A stretch of DNA of 39,294 nucleotides from Mageeibacillus sp. UBA1243 (GTDB lineage Bacteria > Bacillota > Clostridia > UBA1212), in assembly GCA_002308595.1 (NCBI GenBank), contig DBWH01000013.1:1-39294 (forward strand), in the 5' to 3' direction. Below, one piece after another: positions 1 to 8,030 of the stretch (the first letter of the stretch is position 1; each line of letters begins with the position of its first letter). The translations under genes and the position numbers were made by a program. The notes under the pieces are model-generated. The model ran no database searches and was not told where the DNA came from. It worked only from the letters and a program-made list of their open reading frames with translations.

Positions 1-52
1 AAAAGGCGAGTTCGGGCTCTTTGTTTTTGATATCAGACCTGTTATCCGTGTA

Positions 53-1273
53 TCATCCTTTGATGAACTTTTCCATGAGCGTGTCGCCTTTTGCAACGTA
101 TATGCCTGTTGCCTTGGCGAATCTTTCGTCATATGATGCACCCGGATTTTTCGGGAACTTTGAACTGCTGTCGTAGATGATGTAGGGTACCGCGTCGTGT
201 GTGTGCGTGCGCAGTACAAGCGGGGTGGGGTGATCGGGAAGAACGAGCATTCTGAAATCCTCGCCTGCTTCTCTGAGGCGGCTGCAGAGGGGGCCGACAA
301 CGCGCCTGTCAATGTACTCAATCGCAAGTATCTTTTCTTTTACTTCATGCCTGTGGCCGCACTCGTCAGGGCCTTCCATGTGGATATAAACGAAGTCGCC
401 CTCGTTCATGAGGTAGTTGAAAGCCGCATCGGCCTTGCCTTCGAAATTGGTCTTGTAGGTTCCCGTGGCGCCCTCGACTTCAAGCACCTTCATGCCTGCG
501 CAGAGACCGATTCCCTTGATGAGGTCGACGGCCGAAACAACTGCTCCCTTGATGCCGAATTTCTCGGTAAAATTCGATAAATAGGGCTTCCTGCCTTCGC
601 CCCACGGCCAGATTGAATTGGCGGGTTTGAGACCGCGCTCGATGCGCTTTTTGTTAACCGGGTGGTCCGAAAGAAGCTCGTAGCTCTTCTTCATGAGATC
701 AAGGAGTTCCTTTGACATGAAGCCCTTGGGAAGGTGCTCCGTGATGGGCTTGCCGGAGATGTCGTGAGGGGGAGTGCACAAAAGTTTAACGTTGCCTTCA
801 GCCTTCATGACGATGCAGTGTCTGTAGCTGACGCCGGGGTTGAAGCGGAGAATGTCACTGCCGAGTTTTTCGTTGATGAAAAGAATCAGCTCGCGCGCCT
901 CTTCGGTGGATATCTCGTCCGAACTGTAGTCGGCCATTGTGAGAGTCTCGTATTCGCCGGAACCGCCAAGGCTTACAAGGTTGCACCTGACTGCAAGCTC
1001 ATCCGGCTGAAGCTCTATGCCCATGCTCACCGCTTCCAGAGGCGATCTTCCCGTGTAGTATTTGTCGGGGTCGTAGCCGAGGACGGACATATTGGCGATG
1101 TCGCTTCCCGGAGGGTTCAGATGGTCGGGAACGGTCTTCACAAGACCGAACTCACCGTATTGGCAAAGATAGTCGATGTTGGGTTTTTCAGCCGCCATGA
1201 GCGGTGTTTTGCCTTCAAGCTCAGGCACCGGGTAGTCCGCCATGCCGTCGCCGAGGATTACAATGTACTTCAT
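53..1273 (-). CDS. apgM: Cofactor-independent phosphoglycerate mutase (apgM family)
   Basis: A 406-residue metalloenzyme of the alkaline-phosphatase superfamily, archaeal-type 2,3-bisphosphoglycerate-independent phosphoglycerate mutase. It would interconvert 3- and 2-phosphoglycerate in glycolysis in the cytoplasm. It opens with MKYIVILGDGMADYP, where the Asp binds metal. The PPGSDIANMSVLGYDP segment (about residues 54-69) carries the likely nucleophilic Ser57. HMEGPDECGHRHE and LPDHPTPLVLRTHTHD, in the C-terminal third, supply the remaining metal-site residues. Length is normal for the family. The start codon overlaps the stop of the upstream MutS-like gene (ATGA), which implies translational coupling. 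Some bacterial members of this family have been linked to homoserine phosphorylation, so a threonine-pathway role cannot be excluded from sequence alone. Positions 1-52 downstream show no clear gene. Confidence 0.88.
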   Translation of the reverse strand: MKYIVILGDGMADYPVPELEGKTPLMAAEKPNIDYLCQYGEFGLVKTVPDHLNPPGSDIANMSVLGYDPDKYYTGRSPLEAVSMGIELQPDELAVRCNLVSLGGSGEYETLTMADYSSDEISTEEARELILFINEKLGSDILRFNPGVSYRHCIVMKAEGNVKLLCTPPHDISGKPITEHLPKGFMSKELLDLMKKSYELLSDHPVNKKRIERGLKPANSIWPWGEGRKPYLSNFTEKFGIKGAVVSAVDLIKGIGLCAGMKVLEVEGATGTYKTNFEGKADAAFNYLMNEGDFVYIHMEGPDECGHRHEVKEKILAIEYIDRRVVGPLCSRLREAGEDFRMLVLPDHPTPLVLRTHTHDAVPYIIYDSSSKFPKNPGASYDERFAKATGIYVAKGDTLMEKFIKG

Positions 1274-3006
1274 TTACTGGTTTCCTTTTCGTGTGAATTT
1301 ATTAATTGATCATAGCTGATACCGTAAGTACGGGCTATGTCGAGTGCAAAGCTTCTGCCCTGAGGGGGCATTCTGGTGATCTTGTAGGTCCTCTTGCTTC
1401 CCGTCTGGAGCTTCTTGATTCCGTCCTCCGTCATGACCTCGAGACCGCTGGATTCGTCGATGCCCGCGACAAGACTCATCATGTTTGAAAGACCGGGCTC
1501 CTTGTTGAGCTCCGGAATGTTCTCGGCAAGCTCGTGAATGTGTGTCGCAAAAAGCGCTCTGGCACCGATCGTGCGCAGATACTTCATGATCTCGGTCGCA
1601 ATGAACAGGCATTCCTGGTGCGACGTGCTCGAAAGCGACTCGTTCATGAGGATCATACTGTATTTCGTAAGTTTGGGGAGAATCTGCTCAAGTCTTACAC
1701 ATTCCTCGCCAAGGCGTCCCTCGCTGACCGAGTTTTTCTCAAGCTCAGGGAAATGCGTGTATATGTTGTCGCAGGGACTTATCTCGCCCGACGTTCCCGC
1801 AACCGGAAGTCCCGCCTGGAACATGAGCTGGCAGAGTCCGAGAGCTCTTGTGATCGTGGTCTTGCCGCCCTGGTTTGCGCCCGTCAGAATTCCGATCCTG
1901 CCTTCCTCTTCGCCGAGAACAAAATCGTTCGTGACGATCACATTGTCAAGTTTGTTGATACCCGTGTCGGACATGACCCTTATCGCAAAACTGAGGTCGT
2001 AAATATTTTTGACGAAGAACCTGCGCTCATCCATCGGCAGTGCTTTCGGGAAGCAGACGGGAAGTCCCGCGCTCCTCAGCTTGTTCACAAGGTGTGTGCC
2101 GCCAATATAAAACGAAATCTCAGGCATGAGCTCAAAGAGGAAAGCCGATTCGACTCTCTCGTACCTGTTGAGCGAGTCCGCAAGGTTCCTGAAAGTGTCC
2201 TTCATGACGGACGAGAGGTCGCGCATAATTGCCGCGTCAAGAGTTCCTGCGCTGTTGTCCCTGAGAATCGAGTACCACGTGCCTATGCCGAAGTACTTTT
2301 CCTCGTTGTTTTTCGTGCCGAACAGCTTCGAGAGCATGCCGCGCTTTTTAATCGGCTTCTCGCTTACAGAGAGGAGCACCGACTCAACCGGATGGAGCTC
2401 ATTGTCGAGGTTGACGCCAAGGGTAACGCTCTGGATGCCCTTGATGTTGTCGCTGAGCGTGGGCAGAAGGTCCACCAGCTCATGGTAGTTCTCGTCGTTC
2501 ATTATCGAGGTTATCAGCTCCCGGAGCTTGAGAAGTCCCTCGGACTCAAAAGTTCTTCCGGGGCTGCAGAAAATCCTGTCAAGAACCGTCACGCACTGAA
2601 CGTAAATCTTCAGCAGTTCCATGCGCCAGACCGTTTTTCTGACGTCGTCGTCATGGGCAAGGTTCGTCTTTTCCATGCGACCGAGCTGAATTATGAGCGG
2701 GAGGAGGTCCGTATTCGCAAGCACCTCAAGTTCCGGGTACTTGAGAAAGTCCTTCAGAATTGCCTGGCGGTAGACTATGGTCTCATTGTCGGTGACCATG
2801 TCGCTTATCCTCGCGACAATGTAATCCTTGCCATCGGTGCGTATATCCATGCCCTGGAGAATCATATTGGCGTTAATGTCGCGCTCCATGATGTCCTGGT
2901 TGAAAAGAACACCTTCGCCCGATTTGAAGGCCTGCTCTTTTGCTCTGCCTGCCGCGTAGTCGGGCCACAACAAACTGAAACTGTGCTTCTGGTAGAGAGG
3001 ATCCAT
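1270..3006 (-). CDS. MutS-family ATPase without mismatch-recognition domains
   Basis: A 578-residue protein whose C-terminal half is a MutS domain V ATPase. The Walker A motif is TGANQGGKTT (about residue 378). The Walker B region reads ILMNES, with Asn where MutS has the metal-binding Asp and the following Glu kept. STSHQE follows, and then ATHIHELAE, the H-loop. The N-terminal 370 residues look helical, like the MutS lever and clamp, and the mismatch-recognition domain I is absent. This fits the short MutS-like proteins of Firmicutes, for which roles in recombination or mismatch repair are unproven. The start at 3006 has an AGGAG ribosome site 7 bases upstream. The gene lies 62 bp after tcdA and overlaps apgM by 4 bp. 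The exact function is unknown. Confidence 0.8.
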   Translation of the reverse strand: MDPLYQKHSFSLLWPDYAAGRAKEQAFKSGEGVLFNQDIMERDINANMILQGMDIRTDGKDYIVARISDMVTDNETIVYRQAILKDFLKYPELEVLANTDLLPLIIQLGRMEKTNLAHDDDVRKTVWRMELLKIYVQCVTVLDRIFCSPGRTFESEGLLKLRELITSIMNDENYHELVDLLPTLSDNIKGIQSVTLGVNLDNELHPVESVLLSVSEKPIKKRGMLSKLFGTKNNEEKYFGIGTWYSILRDNSAGTLDAAIMRDLSSVMKDTFRNLADSLNRYERVESAFLFELMPEISFYIGGTHLVNKLRSAGLPVCFPKALPMDERRFFVKNIYDLSFAIRVMSDTGINKLDNVIVTNDFVLGEEEGRIGILTGANQGGKTTITRALGLCQLMFQAGLPVAGTSGEISPCDNIYTHFPELEKNSVSEGRLGEECVRLEQILPKLTKYSMILMNESLSSTSHQECLFIATEIMKYLRTIGARALFATHIHELAENIPELNKEPGLSNMMSLVAGIDESSGLEVMTEDGIKKLQTGSKRTYKITRMPPQGRSFALDIARTYGISYDQLINSHEKETSK

Positions 3007-3068
3007 AATAAAACTCCTAAACCTCTGTTTCTGCGGAATTTACAAACCGCCAATGTCCTTCGGAAAGC

Positions 3069-3815
3069 CTAAGCCCTGCCGATAATTCTCTTTATCACGT
3101 GTCCCGCGATCATCATGCCGGCAACGGGCGGCACAAACGAAATACTTCCGGGCGTCCTGCTGCCTGTCTTCGCAGGCTCCTCAACCGAGTAGAGCACCGT
3201 CAGCTTCCTGACGTCGGCTTCCTTAAGTAGCTTTCTCATTGCCCTTGCAAGAGGGCAGACGGACGTCTTGTAAATGTCTGAAATTCTAAAGGCGAGCGGG
3301 TCGAATTTATTGCCCGTGCCCATGCAGCTTATAATGCCAATCCCGCGCTCCTCGGCGATCTTCGCGAGAAGGACCTTGGAACCAACGGAGTCGATGCAGT
3401 CGCAGATGAAATCAATCTCATCCCACGGCACCTCCGAAACGGTCTCATCGCCGAAAAAAATATCAAGCGGGAGCACACTGCAGAAAGGATTTATCTTTTT
3501 AACCCCTTCCGCCGCAGCTTCCGCCTTCGGCAGACCCAAAGTATCTGTTGAGGCAAACCGCTGCCTGTTAAGGTTTGAAGGGGCGAATCTGTCATTGTCA
3601 ACGAGCACCAGCCTGCCGACCCCCGCTCTCGCGAGAGCTTCGACGCAGCTCCCTCCGACACCGCCAATGCCGAACACCGCAACACAGGCTCCCTTAAGCG
3701 CGGCAAGCCCTTCTTTTCCGACAATCATTTCTTCTCTTGCGAAGATTTCTTCCTCTTTTGCGATAATCTCTTCTCCGGAAATGCAGGTATTGTTTTCGTC
3801 TCTGCAAGCGCCCAT
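3069..3815 (-). CDS. tcdA: tRNA threonylcarbamoyladenosine dehydratase
   Basis: An E1-like (ThiF/HesA/MoeB fold) enzyme that uses ATP to cyclise t6A37 to ct6A in ANN-decoding tRNAs. REEMIVGKEGLAALKG is the usual lead-in. GIGGVGG is the nucleotide-binding loop. LVDNDRFAPSNLNRQ and the later CDSV-type Asp region are standard for the family. SCMGTGNKFDP and KTSVCPLARAMRK are typical of TcdA rather than MoeB. I chose the ATG at 3815 (248 residues) over an in-frame GTG at 3854 because a GGAAGG sequence precedes it and the longer start has no ribosome site. The first 30 residues are Glu-rich and poorly conserved, so the true start could be slightly further in. It is the first gene of the minus-strand tcdA/MutS-like/apgM group. 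Confidence 0.88.
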   Translation of the reverse strand: MGACRDENNTCISGEEIIAKEEEIFAREEMIVGKEGLAALKGACVAVFGIGGVGGSCVEALARAGVGRLVLVDNDRFAPSNLNRQRFASTDTLGLPKAEAAAEGVKKINPFCSVLPLDIFFGDETVSEVPWDEIDFICDCIDSVGSKVLLAKIAEERGIGIISCMGTGNKFDPLAFRISDIYKTSVCPLARAMRKLLKEADVRKLTVLYSVEEPAKTGSRTPGSISFVPPVAGMMIAGHVIKRIIGRA

Positions 3816-3970
3816 AACGTGTCCGTCCTTCCGACGACAATGATACCAAAGCACACTTTTAAAATCAATAAAAAAATGGTTGCAGACATATAGTTTAAGC
3901 TAAATATAATGATTGTGATTTTTGCGCATATTTTCGGGAAATCTAATATTTCCGGAATATATTTTTTTCC

Positions 3971-3999
3971 TTGACACACCGATTTTCCGGGGTTATCAT
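3971..3999 (+). promoter_or_regulatory. Sigma-A promoter for the kinase gene
   Basis: TTGACA at 3971-3976, a 17-bp spacer, then TATCAT at 3994-3999. It lies inside the upstream extension of the open frame that begins at 3922, which argues that translation starts downstream, at 4075. The intergenic stretch 3816-4074 otherwise shows only AT-rich DNA. Confidence 0.75.
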
Positions 4000-4074
4000 T
4001 TCATCGATTTCAGATTCAACAGGGTAAAAAAATTCTGGCATGGCGGCATTCTCCGGAATGCACGGGAGGTAGTT

Positions 4075-6030
4075 TTGTACTATTGTTTTAACGGGAGATA
4101 TGTATCTGAGGACGAGCCGGACTCCGGCTACACCGCAGTGCTTAAAGCTGTGAGGCGGAAAGACAAAGAACCGGTAGCGGTAAAAGTCTGGGAAAAGGAC
4201 GCTCCGGAGGGAAAAAGGGAGGCCGAAATCTGGAAAAGCGCTTTTCCGGAATACTTCATCGAGGCGAAAAACGACGGCAGAAGGTTCATACTTGTGAGGC
4301 GCTGGATAGAGGGCATAAGCCTTGCGGAATTTGCGGAAAAGTACGGGCCGATGGAAGCCGCCAAGGCCGTTGCCGTGTGCCTATGCGTGGCACTTCGGCT
4401 GCGACGGTTTTACCAGGCAACGGGGAAGTACTACGGCGACCTGAGGCCCGAAAACGTGATACTCGGCCGAAGCTCCGTGTTCTTTGTCGATTTTGAGTCG
4501 GCCGGAGATGAGGCCGGGGAGGGAGGCGCGGCAAAAAACTTCAAGTCGAAAACGCTGAAGTTTGTCTCGCCTGGTTTCGCCGCGCCGGAAGTGTACAGGG
4601 GCAGGGCGTGCTGCGCGTCCGACTTTTTTGCCATTGGCGTGCTCCTCAATTATCTCATGACGGGCGAGGCGTCGGACGGCGGCGAAAAGCTGCCTGAGGG
4701 CAGGCTGAAGGATTTTTTGCGGAGGTGCTGCGAGAAGAAGCCGGAGGACAGGTTCGGGAGCATTGAGGCGCTTGCGGCGGAGCTTGGCGATATACTGAGG
4801 GAGACAGGCGGGAGCCCGTTCGGGAGCCTTGAGGATGAGATAGGGTTTTACCTTGGCGGCGGAAGATTCGGCGACGGTGAGGAGACAAGGCCGCGCGAAG
4901 GTACCGGTATGCATCTGTTTCCGGGGAAGGACAGGGATGACGTTGACGATTTCGAGAGGGAGTTTGAGAGCCTGATCTTTCCTGAAGAAGATGGCGCGGC
5001 TGACGTGAGTTTACCTGATGAGGCTGACGGCGGAGAGGGGTCTGTTGAGGAGATTCCGGAAGACACTACAGAGTATTCGGAGGACGAACCTGACGGCAAT
5101 CCGCAGGATGAGGCGATACTTTTCCCGCACTACGAGAAGGGCTACAGGCGGCTTATGCTTTACGTCCCCGGAAACGTCAGCTTTGCGACCGAACTCGGCT
5201 ACGTTTTCTGCACCTGCTTCGGTCTTAAGACATGCGTGTACGAGCTTTTTGACTATGCGCCTCCGAGGCTGACATACTATCTGACGCCGGCTGAAGAAAG
5301 CATCGAAAACAACGCATTTTCAGGCAAAAACGCATACAATGAAACTTCGGGGGCGGCATACTGCGGAGGGTACGATGACGCGTTTCTTGCCTCCGAGGAG
5401 AGCGTTGAGTACCAGGCTTCCGGTCTTAACGGAAACAGCAGGGACGACGAATCCTCTGAAGGAATTGTCCGGAGGTTTTCGCGGGCCTGCATGACCGGGG
5501 ATTTCAGAATTAAAACGGTGAGGTCTGAGGAATCGCCAAGGCTTTTCATCGGCGCCGGCACACTCGAAGATCTGGGCGAGCCGGATGACGATTTCATGCG
5601 AAGCTTCATGGCCGGCGCCTATACCGACTACGACATAACCGTTGTCTGTGACAGTATGCTCGAGAGCCGCGAGAGCAGCGTGCGGGTCATGCGGTACTGC
5701 GACTACGTGCTGCTGCCGGTGAAAGACGAGGCGGACGAGTTTGAGACGGCGACTGCGCACTATACGAGACTCCTTGGCGAGAACAGAATTTCAAAGGAGA
5801 GGCTTAAGGTTGTCTGCTGGGAGAAGAGCGGCACGGGTGCGGGCGCGGAGCTCCTTGGCGTCACGGGCGGGAAGTATGAGTTTGCGGGGAGCATCGGCTA
5901 TGACAGCGACAGGCAGTATTTCAAAAATGTTGCCGGAGACGTCTACTGCAGGAATATGAAGGGCGAGATAATCCGCCAATACTGCGACATCGCCTCGCGC
6001 CTGACGTACGGCGAGCGGTTCTGCGCGTAG
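4075..6030 (+). CDS. Protein kinase fused to a MinD/TadZ-like domain
   Basis: The start is TTG at 4075, with GGGAGG 5 bases upstream and a promoter just before it, giving 651 residues. Residues 1-250 are a Hanks-type kinase. VAVKVWEK holds the strand-3 Lys. YGDLRPENVIL is the catalytic loop, with HRD changed to YGD but Asp and Asn kept. VDFE replaces DFG, and FAAPEVY is the APE motif. The glycine loop is unclear, so activity may be low. An acidic linker (about 275-345) follows. The C-terminal domain has MLYVPGNVSFATELGYVFC where a P-loop would be, then YDITVVCDS and CDYVLLPV, which resemble degenerate MinD/TadZ-type ATPases without a Walker A motif. No membrane segment or PASTA repeat is visible. 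Substrate and partners are unknown. The fusion suggests a signalling or placement role. Confidence 0.7.
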   Translation: MYYCFNGRYVSEDEPDSGYTAVLKAVRRKDKEPVAVKVWEKDAPEGKREAEIWKSAFPEYFIEAKNDGRRFILVRRWIEGISLAEFAEKYGPMEAAKAVAVCLCVALRLRRFYQATGKYYGDLRPENVILGRSSVFFVDFESAGDEAGEGGAAKNFKSKTLKFVSPGFAAPEVYRGRACCASDFFAIGVLLNYLMTGEASDGGEKLPEGRLKDFLRRCCEKKPEDRFGSIEALAAELGDILRETGGSPFGSLEDEIGFYLGGGRFGDGEETRPREGTGMHLFPGKDRDDVDDFEREFESLIFPEEDGAADVSLPDEADGGEGSVEEIPEDTTEYSEDEPDGNPQDEAILFPHYEKGYRRLMLYVPGNVSFATELGYVFCTCFGLKTCVYELFDYAPPRLTYYLTPAEESIENNAFSGKNAYNETSGAAYCGGYDDAFLASEESVEYQASGLNGNSRDDESSEGIVRRFSRACMTGDFRIKTVRSEESPRLFIGAGTLEDLGEPDDDFMRSFMAGAYTDYDITVVCDSMLESRESSVRVMRYCDYVLLPVKDEADEFETATAHYTRLLGENRISKERLKVVCWEKSGTGAGAELLGVTGGKYEFAGSIGYDSDRQYFKNVAGDVYCRNMKGEIIRQYCDIASRLTYGERFCA

Positions 6031-6104
6031 AAAAAAGTCTGACGAAGGCCCAAAATTATACGTTTCCGGACTGTTTTTGTGCGGCGGGATGCTCATGATT
6101 TTTG

Positions 6105-6133
6105 TTGATTAAAGGGCGGACTTTTAATATAAT
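6105..6133 (+). promoter_or_regulatory. Sigma-A promoter for the 6168 gene
   Basis: TTGATT at 6105-6110, a 17-bp spacer and TATAAT at 6128-6133. This is close to consensus and 34 bp before the ATG at 6168. It gives the genes that follow their own start, separate from the kinase gene. Confidence 0.75.
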
Positions 6134-6167
6134 AAATGCGTATACCAACAGCTTTTCGCGAGGTGTT

Positions 6168-6764
6168 ATGCGTTTATATACTGTGCAGAACAAACAAATA
6201 TTTGCGAAACTGGTTCTTGACGGTTTGAAGCTGTCGGAGAAGCCTGCATGGGCCGAAGCGGCACCCTGGGACGGTGAGATATCTGTTCTCCGCTGCCTTG
6301 CCCTTTTCCCGGAGAATTACGACAGGGACAGCGAGACTGTCATCATGTTCGACGCGGACATCGACAATGTGTTCGTTGCCGAGGGCGCTTTCGAGGGAAT
6401 CGAGGAGGGCGACGAAAAGGACCTGTTCTCAAAGTCGGTCGTGCCCGCAAGAAAATACATCCTCGGAAGCTATATAAAGCCGGTGTATTTCGTTGCCGGT
6501 GACCTTGGTGTGGACAGAATTTCGCCGCGCGAGAACTCAGAGGGCGACATAAGGTTTTTTGACAGCGAGGAGCGCTACTATATCGACTGCGTCGCGGCAA
6601 AACTCGGAGACAAATACGAGGAGTTCAGACTGTTTTCGGTGAGAAGCCTGTTTGAGTCGCTTGCGGCCGCGGGAAGAATGACAAAGACCGAGAACGGCGA
6701 CTACCTCATTTTCACTGACGAAGAGGGCAATTCATACCCCATCTGCCGTCATTTTCACAAGTAA
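6168..6764 (+). CDS. Hypothetical protein, 198 residues
   Basis: I do not recognise this family. The ATG at 6168 is preceded by GAGGTG and a good promoter. An earlier in-frame ATG at 6102 lies upstream of the promoter -10 box and is unlikely. The protein is acidic and soluble, with no signal peptide or membrane segment. It opens MRLYTVQNKQIFAKLVLDG, which vaguely recalls proteins that start with a short beta strand and a helix. It contains MFDADIDNVFVAEG and FDSEERYYIDCVAAKLG, and ends with a His-rich PICRHFHK. The next small gene starts 12 bp downstream, so the two are probably cotranscribed. Confidence 0.65.
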   Translation: MRLYTVQNKQIFAKLVLDGLKLSEKPAWAEAAPWDGEISVLRCLALFPENYDRDSETVIMFDADIDNVFVAEGAFEGIEEGDEKDLFSKSVVPARKYILGSYIKPVYFVAGDLGVDRISPRENSEGDIRFFDSEERYYIDCVAAKLGDKYEEFRLFSVRSLFESLAAAGRMTKTENGDYLIFTDEEGNSYPICRHFHK

Positions 6765-6776
6765 CACGGAGGAAAA

Positions 6777-7076
6777 ATGGAAGGCGAAAACAACAACAGA
6801 CGCGATAACAGGTTCAACGGAAACAACGGAAATCAGAATCGCAACCGCTTTCAGAACAGGCGTCCCTACAACCCGAACGAAAGACGCGGGGAGAGAAGAG
6901 ACGGCGACAACAACCGCCAATTCCACAGGGACAACAGGCGTCCGCAGCGCCCGCCGCAGGTCGTAAAACATGAGACGACTGCCGAGGAGATAGCTGCCGA
7001 GACAAGGAGCATCGAGGCCGAGATCAAAATGGAGATCGAGGAGCTCCGCTCGCTCAGGGCAAAATTCGGTTCATGA
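6777..7076 (+). CDS. Small Asn/Arg-rich protein with a C-terminal coiled coil
   Basis: Ninety-nine residues. Residues 1-62 are almost entirely Asn, Arg, Gly, Gln, Asp and Pro (for example NRRDNRFNGNNGNQNRNRFQ), a disordered composition like that of RNA-binding RG/RN-rich tails. Residues 65-99 (TAEEIAAETRSIEAEIKMEI and on) should form a charged helix or coiled coil. A GGAGG-type site precedes the ATG. The stop overlaps the aldo/keto reductase start (ATGA), so translation is coupled. No function can be assigned. RNA binding is a guess from composition, and the tail of RicT, encoded 3 kb further on, has a similar makeup. Confidence 0.65.
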   Translation: MEGENNNRRDNRFNGNNGNQNRNRFQNRRPYNPNERRGERRDGDNNRQFHRDNRRPQRPPQVVKHETTAEEIAAETRSIEAEIKMEIEELRSLRAKFGS

Positions 7077-8002
7077 GACGCTTTGAGATCCCGGGCACGG
7101 GTGTTGTGACATCCGAAATATGCATCGGGACCGACTATTACGGGAAAACCGTTCCCGGGAAGGATGCGTTCAGGCTTCTTGACATGTTCGTTGATGCCGG
7201 CGGAATCACCGTTGACACGGCCCACGTTTATTCGGACTATCTGCCCGGCGAGAAGCATTCGAGCGAGAAGACAATCGGGAAGTGGCTGAAGGAAAGAGGC
7301 CTGAGGGACAGGCTCACAATCTCGACGAAGGGCGGATTTCCGGACCTTTCGGACAGGACTGTCTCAAGACTCGGCAGGGAGGAGATAAGATCTGACCTGA
7401 CGGGGAGTCTCAGGTGCCTTGGCGTTGATTACGTAGATATCTATTGGCTTCACAGGGATGACGAGACGAAGCGGATAGAGGAACTTATTGACACGCTTGA
7501 GGGTTTTAAAAGGGAAGGCCTTGTAAGGTGCTGGGGGCTTTCAAACTACAGCCCGGCGAGAATGCGCGAAGCGCTCGGCGTTTCGGAAAAAAGAGGCATT
7601 CAAAAAGCACCGGCGCAGATCAAATGGGGATATGCGCTTACCGCAAAAGACGCTCAGTACGACGATACCCTGCAGGAGATGAGCGACGAATATTTCGCAT
7701 TTTTGCGGGAAACCGGTACGGCAGTGTTTGCCTACTCGGCTCAGGCGAAGGGCTTTTTCTCGAAGCTCGGGTTTGAGGATGACGGGACGCCGGCAATGGC
7801 ACCCGGCAAATGCAGGGACAGATATTTCTGCGAAGAAAATATCAGGCTTTATAAAAGGCTGAAAGCCGAGGCGGATGATTTGAAAATGCGCCCGGCAGCG
7901 CTGGCTTTAAGAAAAATGCTGGATTCGCCTTTCCCGGTCGCTCTGATAGCGGGCAGCCGGACCGAGGAGCAGATGAGGCAGACGCTTGACGCCGTAATAT
8001 AA
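7073..8002 (+). CDS. Aldo/keto reductase
   Basis: A 309-residue NAD(P)H-dependent oxidoreductase with a TIM-barrel fold, cytoplasmic. The catalytic tetrad is visible: Asp and Tyr in VDTAHVYSDY (about 43-52), Lys in ISTKGG (about 84) and His in YWLHRDD (about 126). WGLSNYSPARM and the late IAGSRTEEQM match the cofactor-binding loops of the family. Length is typical. The start is coupled to the preceding small gene by a 4-bp overlap. The substrate cannot be told from sequence. Relatives include YajO/Tas-like and sugar-related reductases. Confidence 0.85.
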   Translation: MRRFEIPGTGVVTSEICIGTDYYGKTVPGKDAFRLLDMFVDAGGITVDTAHVYSDYLPGEKHSSEKTIGKWLKERGLRDRLTISTKGGFPDLSDRTVSRLGREEIRSDLTGSLRCLGVDYVDIYWLHRDDETKRIEELIDTLEGFKREGLVRCWGLSNYSPARMREALGVSEKRGIQKAPAQIKWGYALTAKDAQYDDTLQEMSDEYFAFLRETGTAVFAYSAQAKGFFSKLGFEDDGTPAMAPGKCRDRYFCEENIRLYKRLKAEADDLKMRPAALALRKMLDSPFPVALIAGSRTEEQMRQTLDAVI

Positions 8003-8030
8003 AATCTTAAGGAAAATCAGGTACGTTTTT

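Noticed and set aside
1534..3072. 512-codon open frame antisense to the MutS-like gene
   Set aside because: Complement of a real gene with clear ATPase motifs; no family features or start signal.
3922..4074. N-terminal extension of the kinase frame from an ATG at 3922
   Set aside because: A near-consensus promoter lies inside it, there is no ribosome site, and the TTG at 4075 has one at ideal spacing.
6031..6080. Terminator after the kinase gene
   Set aside because: Only about 4-5 pairs between AGTC and GACT with a large loop; too weak to call.
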